A stretch of 64,000 nt of DNA, taken from NCBI GenBank assembly GCA_963921935.1, contig OY998176.1, forward strand, positions 171,240,445-171,304,444, read 5' to 3'. A program made the position numbers and the translations under genes. The notes under the pieces are model-generated. The model was given only the letters and a program-made list of their open reading frames with translations, was not told the origin of the DNA and did no database searches. Shown in pieces: positions 58,272-64,000 of this stretch. How positions within the stretch are numbered: position 1 is the first letter of the stretch; each line of letters begins with the position of its first letter. This stretch comes from Galeruca laticollis. Its lineage: Eukaryota > Arthropoda > Insecta > Coleoptera > Chrysomelidae.

Positions 58272-58289
58272 ATCCCACTTCTGACACCA
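58272..58289 (-). promoter_or_regulatory. Primer-binding site, tRNA-Leu
   Basis: The plus strand reads ATCCCACTTCTGACACCA, the 3' end of a eukaryotic tRNA-Leu including CCA. The element strand is its exact complement, one base from the LTR. Confidence 0.88.
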
Positions 58290-58290
58290 A

Positions 58291-58726
58291 TGTAATGTTA
58301 TTCTAATTTATTTAAACAATAAACGCGTGGGATAAATTTCAAACACACGGTATGGCTACTTACTAATTTATTTAAACACTAAACTAATCACTAACACTTA
58401 ATTTATATATACTCAGTATATTCACTTAAACTAATTTATATGAACACTTAACTAATTTATATTTACTGTTTGCTATTTCGGTGTATTTATTTCACGATAT
58501 CACTTTATCAACTAAACTAACTCTTCCTGATCAGTCCCTTATATATTAAAGCCGTTTTTACTAGTAAATTCTGGCCTTTTCTAGATAACTCTGGTCACAA
58601 AAACAATGTTTACATAAGATAGTCGTAAACTCGTAAACAGTTTTTTATAACTGCGTATTTTAACTTTTATACCTGGCTTAGACAGAGTCGGCTTTAGGGA
58701 CTATACCAGGGTGCTGTTTCGTAACA
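58291..58726 (-). repeat. 5' LTR, 436 bp
   Basis: Same ends as the 3' LTR. It lacks 36 bp between two TTCTGG direct repeats, a typical slippage or microhomology deletion. It has GCTTTAGGG near its start that the 3' LTR lacks. These indels show the two LTRs have diverged since insertion. Confidence 0.9.
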
Positions 58727-58753
58727 ATATATATATATATATATATATATATT
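58727..58753. repeat. (AT)n tract, right flank of the Gypsy element
   Basis: Continuation of the AT microsatellite split by the Gypsy insertion. Confidence 0.9.
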
Positions 58754-59096
58754 GTATAGGATTCAATAATTATTTATTATTTGACACTGAAAAATCATTA
58801 AACATGTATACCAACTCTATCAAAGGGTAGGGTTCAAGTGCGCCATTCAAATTAACTCTAATTATTGGTTTGTGAAATTAAAATGAACAAAATTATGATT
58901 TCAGGAATTTTTTTTAAAACATAGAAATTTACAAACAGAAAATGTGTACAGATATAGTACAAAAAAAATAAAACTACTATTACTATTGAACAATTAAAAT
59001 GTTTTTTAAATAAAGGCCTTTTTTTTAATTTAGAGATCTCTAATATAATATTTTAAAATGGTACCTTTTATTTAATAAGTTTGTATCCACTTCAAA
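58754..59096. other. 3' flank of the CUB/LDLa gene
   Basis: AT-rich. On the minus strand AAATAAA at about 59067-59073 lies roughly 25 bases after the stop codon at 59097 and could be the polyadenylation signal. Confidence 0.45.
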
Positions 59097-59713
59097 CTAA
59101 TCTTCATTTGGACATTTGATAACCTGAGGACAAAATTCTGAACAGTTTATTTCGTCTTCGCCTTTTGGACAATTAATGATTCCGTCACATCTGTCTTTAT
59201 ACGTGTCAAAACATCTATCTATAGAAATATTACTGTAAGGGGTAGTTGATGAATTACAAATAGCACACCCCGTGAAATCAGAATGGTCTGTACAAACGAA
59301 ATCTGCTGTTCTACAAATATTTGTGGAATTGTAACAACCAGATCAATCCAAACACATAAAAACACTGGGTTATTATATTTTAAAGTTACGGAGAGTTTGT
59401 TTCTTGAAGATAGTACAACAGGTTTGGGTAGTATGTCGTTACTGCACACGTTCAATTGAATATTGTCGAAGTTTCTAATTGACAAGCACGTGGAATTTCT
59501 TGAGAAGTTCAATTTTAATATTCTTAATGTAGTTATTGTATTTTCTGGTGAAGGTATTACCCAATTACATAAACTATTACTGTTTCTATCAGATGATATA
59601 TACTGTATGCTTCCTTGTAATTCGAACGAGGTCGTTTCTCCACAATAACCCGAAAAGTTTGCGTAAATTAGCACGTTCTTCTTGACGAGATCAATTAGAA
59701 TACGACTTTTCAC
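59097..59713 (-). pseudogene. CUB plus LDL-receptor class A protein, C-terminal exon, one frameshift
   Basis: The minus-strand frame from 59713 contains a CUB domain: YCGETTSFELQGSIQYISSD, LCNWVIPSP, ITTLRILKLNF, CLSIRNFDNIQLNVC, KLSVTLKYNN and VFLCVWIDLV. After a one-base shift near 59345 it continues SGCYNSTNICRTADFVC, then an LDLa repeat, CFDTYKDRCDGIINC and PKGEDEINC (six Cys and the acidic Ca-binding DGI.DC-type cluster). It ends CPQVIKCPNED and stops at 59097. Such proteins are extracellular or membrane receptors. The start of the exon near 59713 has no good ATG, so upstream exons are expected. Either the gene is recently broken or the shift is a sequence error. This is the only convincing host gene here. 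Confidence 0.7.
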
Positions 59714-60038
59714 TTTGACATTTTAAAAACCAACTGACTTTTTTTGATTTCCATCATAATCTATCACGTTGCGGGTTGCTATCGAAACTTCTCTATATCG
59801 TATCAATTGTATAGATGTTGTGTGATTAACGACGATTCACTGTTTATATTACCATGAATTTTTAAGCCGTATATGAAACATGAAAATGACATTTTTGTAT
59901 TAGAAATTAGCATATAGAGATAAAGATTTTTATACATATAAATATTAACATAACTTATTTACTATTTATTAAAATTCCTGAAATCCCTTGCATAAAATAA
60001 CCTAATTACTAACTATATGAAAATTTAACGCGTTTCTT
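59714..60038. other. Possible intron or intergenic DNA
   Basis: No coding potential. If the ORF at 60039-60272 is an upstream exon of the CUB/LDLa gene, this would be intron. Matching splice sites in phase could not be shown. Confidence 0.3.
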
Positions 60039-60272
60039 TTAAATTATTTTGAATTTCATTCTAATTCCAACGGATGCTTTTGAAATTACATCATGTACTG
60101 CATTATTAATTTTAATCTCTATTGTATCTGAATCAGATTTCAATATTTTCGATTCTGATGGTTCAAAGAGTATATCGTCTGTTTCAATATCTTTGGTCAG
60201 ATTTTCTTCAGTATTATAGTGAGGATTTTGTTCACTGTTTTTACTATCAGCATCTATAATTAATTTAGACAT
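60039..60272 (-). CDS. Small acidic ORF, unknown (possible upstream exon)
   Basis: An ATG at 60272 opens 77 codons (MSKLIIDADSKNSEQNPHYN). It is acidic and Ser-rich with no known domain and no signal peptide or membrane segment. A TATAAA-like sequence lies about 20 bases upstream. Same strand as the CUB/LDLa exon 330 bp downstream, but a link is unproven. Confidence 0.25.
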   Translation of the reverse strand: MSKLIIDADSKNSEQNPHYNTEENLTKDIETDDILFEPSESKILKSDSDTIEIKINNAVHDVISKASVGIRMKFKII

Positions 60273-61740
<1,468 letters not shown>

Positions 61741-63713
61741 TGAACTACAATTTGATTTATTTTTACTTACTTACTTATTATTAAGTTTAGATAATTATTA
61801 TTTTTATGTAGAAAATTTTGTTTTGATGTGGCTAGCTCAGTTAATCATTTTTATATTATATTTGTGATGTATTGTTATTTTATGCGGGAGCATGAAACTC
61901 TCCCTACTCTTTGAGTCCTGGCATTTAAAAAATGTATTACCTTTATTTAAATAAAAAGAAACACCTTACTTTAAACAACATTTAATTTTAAAATAAAAAT
62001 TTTCAATTTAATAATTATACGTTGAGACGCCAATGGTTACCTCTAAAGAAATTATCGATTTTATATTTTCTACTGTGCGCATGCTCAAAATCCAGTCATG
62101 CGGACTTCAAGCGTAAAACGAACATACAACAATGAGATGATGGAGCATCGGTGCTCATTCGATACACCTAATCTTGTCGAAGGATAAATACTTAAATAGT
62201 TTAACACATAGAAGAATTTATGTGGAGAATATACATACAAATAAGCTGTGGAAGAAATATAATTAGAAGATTTATATATACATGGAAATATTATAAGATT
62301 TATATACAGATGGACATATTACATAGAAATAAATTTAAGCATCATTATTATGATGATAAAATGGCGAACGTACGTATTTTTATTTATTTATATTCGGCCT
62401 TTTTGATAATGTTAATGATTTATTTTATTAATTCACTAAATAAAGTCCGTTTTCTTTTTTTATTTTAGATCGATCATTGCTGTGAATGTTTATCAATTTA
62501 ACGAAATTAAGCACTTATTTGAGTTTTTTCTCTTATTATTGGCCAATAATATTTTAAAAGAACACTGACCTGATGCTCTGGAATTGGGATAACGTTTCTG
62601 GACCCCAGGAAGACTCCTCTGAAGTTCCAACACTAAATTTGAAGAAATTTGACTGATTTTTGCAGAAAAAACTGGATCTGATTATCTGTGAATGTTATTA
62701 GGATTGTTTTTTAATAGTATTTGATAAGTTTTATCAATTTATTTCGGGAATTTCATGAAATTTCCGGGAACACTATAACACACAGTCCACATATCTCGAC
62801 GCCAGCTTCCCATCTCACTTACGCTTCCTTCCGATTCTCAACTTTTTTCAACAAAACAAGTATATTGTTTTTTTCAGGTCACTATTTACAAAAGTTTGTT
62901 TCTTTACTTGTTGATTGAAAATTTGATCTGTCATTTTATTTCTAACCAATCAAATATTGTCCTATGCAATTGAATTATTTAACTTAGTTTACTTAGTAGA
63001 AAAGTTCATACATTTACTATTTCACATCATTAATTCACTTGTAGAGAGTCTTTTGAGTTTTTATCATACAAATAAATTAACAATTGGTTATATACATAGA
63101 TAGATACTTTTTAAATATTTCAATATCTAATATTGTTATTAACATTCTATTACTATCATATTATCTAGAATCATAAATCATTTTATGTAATCTCTATCTA
63201 ATCTTTGTATCAAATTATCTATACTAACTCCTTTAATAAATTATTATTTATTGATTCTATGTTCATTTTACTGACACTATATCATTTCTATTTATGTTTT
63301 TAATAGTTTATCTATGAGAAACTATACTCCCTATTCTACTAAATATTTGTATTTATTTTATAATGTAACTGCTTATATTTATAATTACCATGACTTGGCT
63401 ATTCTAATAATTGTTTCTTTTTAGATGAACAGCTGATTACGTTATAGAAGATATTCATCGTCTTAGGCAACTTTATTTACTCCATTACATTTGTTAGGCA
63501 ATTTCTAAACTTTATGTTATTATTGAGGTAATTTCTTTATTCATTAAATTGTTATTGACTAATTATTTAATATATCTTTACTTGATATGCTTTTAATTAA
63601 GAAAAGTGTTTCCTTTTAATTATGTTTTCTTAAATTATATTATTTTCATATGTTTTCATATTAGCAACATATTCCTATAGAACTAATTCTCTTAATATCC
63701 ATGATATCTGGTT

Positions 63714-63715
<2 letters not shown>
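61741..63715. other. AT-rich stretch without recognised genes
   Basis: A plus-strand ORF at 62220-62468 is low-complexity (Ile/Tyr/Lys) and lacks motifs; a second at 62721-62918 is not recognisable either. No RNA gene or repeat unit was identified. Confidence 0.45.

Positions 63716-63769
<54 letters not shown>
63716..63769. repeat. (TA)n microsatellite
   Basis: About 27 TA units, 54 bp before the hairpin at 63823. Confidence 0.95.
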
Positions 63770-63771
<2 letters not shown>

Positions 63772-63822
63772 CACTATATGAATATGACACAAATGCTATA
63801 CACTTATATCCTTAGTTTTCAA

Positions 63823-63879
63823 TATAAGAGTTGGCCCAATTTTTGCAGCCTTATAGCAAAAATTGGGCCAAGTCTTATA
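63823..63879. repeat. 24-bp inverted repeat with 9-nt loop
   Basis: The arm TATAAGAGTTGGCCCAATTT extended by TTGC pairs with GCAAAAATTGGGCCAAGTCT plus TATA, with one mismatch over 24 bp and loop AGCCTTATA. It stands out as GC-containing and structured in AT-rich DNA. It could be the tip of a foldback element or a hairpin RNA. Confidence 0.8.
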
Positions 63880-64000
63880 AATTTTTTTTGTTGCCAAATG
63901 ATTTTTTAGATCAGTTTAAAATTAGTTGGAAAATAACTATGTATACATATAAAAACAGATTTAGGATATTCAGTCTAATGCGGAGTACGTACATTGCACT

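Larger units (their letters stand above)
52259..58726 (-). mobile_element. Gypsy element with SAP-Gag and macrodomain/CCCH Pol, near complete
   Basis: Minus-strand order: 5' LTR (58726-58291), tRNA-Leu primer-binding site, gag, pol, polypurine tract, 3' LTR (52727-52259). The total is 6468 bp. LTRs start TGTTACGAAAC and end in TTACA. AT repeats flank both sides, so the target duplication lies within AT units. Pol is a single frame apart from two nonsense codons. Gag has one frameshift and one stop. Fragments of the family occur at 4.85-5.38 kb, 35.6-36.2 kb and probably 42.5 kb, so it is a multi-copy family. Confidence 0.93.

Noticed and set aside
62220..62468. Small membrane-protein gene
   Set aside because: Low-complexity Ile/Tyr/Lys sequence in AT-rich DNA, no homologous feel and no start context.

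Overview
The window is AT-rich eukaryotic DNA, most likely from an insect. The evidence is R1-, Jockey- and CR1-like LINEs, several Ty3/Gypsy LTR retrotransposons, a Penelope-like relic, long (AT)n tracts and animal-type CUB/LDLa coding sequence. No bacterial-style operons, ribosome binding sites, tRNA, rRNA or CRISPR arrays are visible. The order cannot be fixed from the sequence. Almost everything recognisable is transposable-element sequence. One host-like gene piece (CUB plus LDLa, 59.1-59.7 kb, minus strand) is supported; two other small ORFs are doubtful.

Layout. 0-5.4 kb: mostly unassigned AT-rich DNA with a Penelope-like C-terminal fragment and a gag/LTR fragment of a Gypsy family. 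5.8-8.9 kb: a minus-strand CR1/Jockey-group LINE. 11.6-17.4 kb: an LTR element with two 1.54-kb LTRs and a coiled-coil ORF but no reverse transcriptase (RT). 19.1-21.7 kb: a minus-strand Gypsy gag relic. 22.2-22.8 kb: a roughly 172-bp tandem repeat. 23.4-30.0 kb: a Gypsy element with a very long, repeat-filled 2.6-kb LTR, gag and protease, but with RT to integrase deleted. 30.2-35.6 kb: a degraded zinc-finger/RT retroelement split by two insertions, one a Crypton-like tyrosine recombinase. 35.6-36.2 kb: a fragment of the macrodomain Gypsy family. 36.2-38.8 kb: a minus-strand LINE with RNase H. 38.8-42.4 kb: 3' half and LTR of another Gypsy. 44.8-52.2 kb: two LINEs in a row that share a 5' UTR but have unrelated ORF1 proteins. 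52.26-58.73 kb: a near-complete minus-strand Gypsy element inserted in an (AT)n tract. The rest is the CUB/LDLa gene piece and low-complexity DNA.

The strongest candidate for something undescribed is the Gypsy element at 52.26-58.73 kb. Gag starts with a SAP domain and hendecad coiled-coil repeats. Pol runs in one frame through protease, RT, RNase H and a D,D35E integrase. It then continues into a TARG1-like ADP-ribose macrodomain followed by a CCCH zinc finger, with the last codons lying inside the 3' LTR. A second, independently diverged copy of the macrodomain plus CCCH module sits at 35.6-36.2 kb, colinear and open over 187 codons. The catalytic Lys of TARG1 is kept in one copy and the catalytic Asp loop is shortened in both, so the module may bind ADP-ribose rather than hydrolyse it. 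A role against host ADP-ribosylation defence is an inference only.
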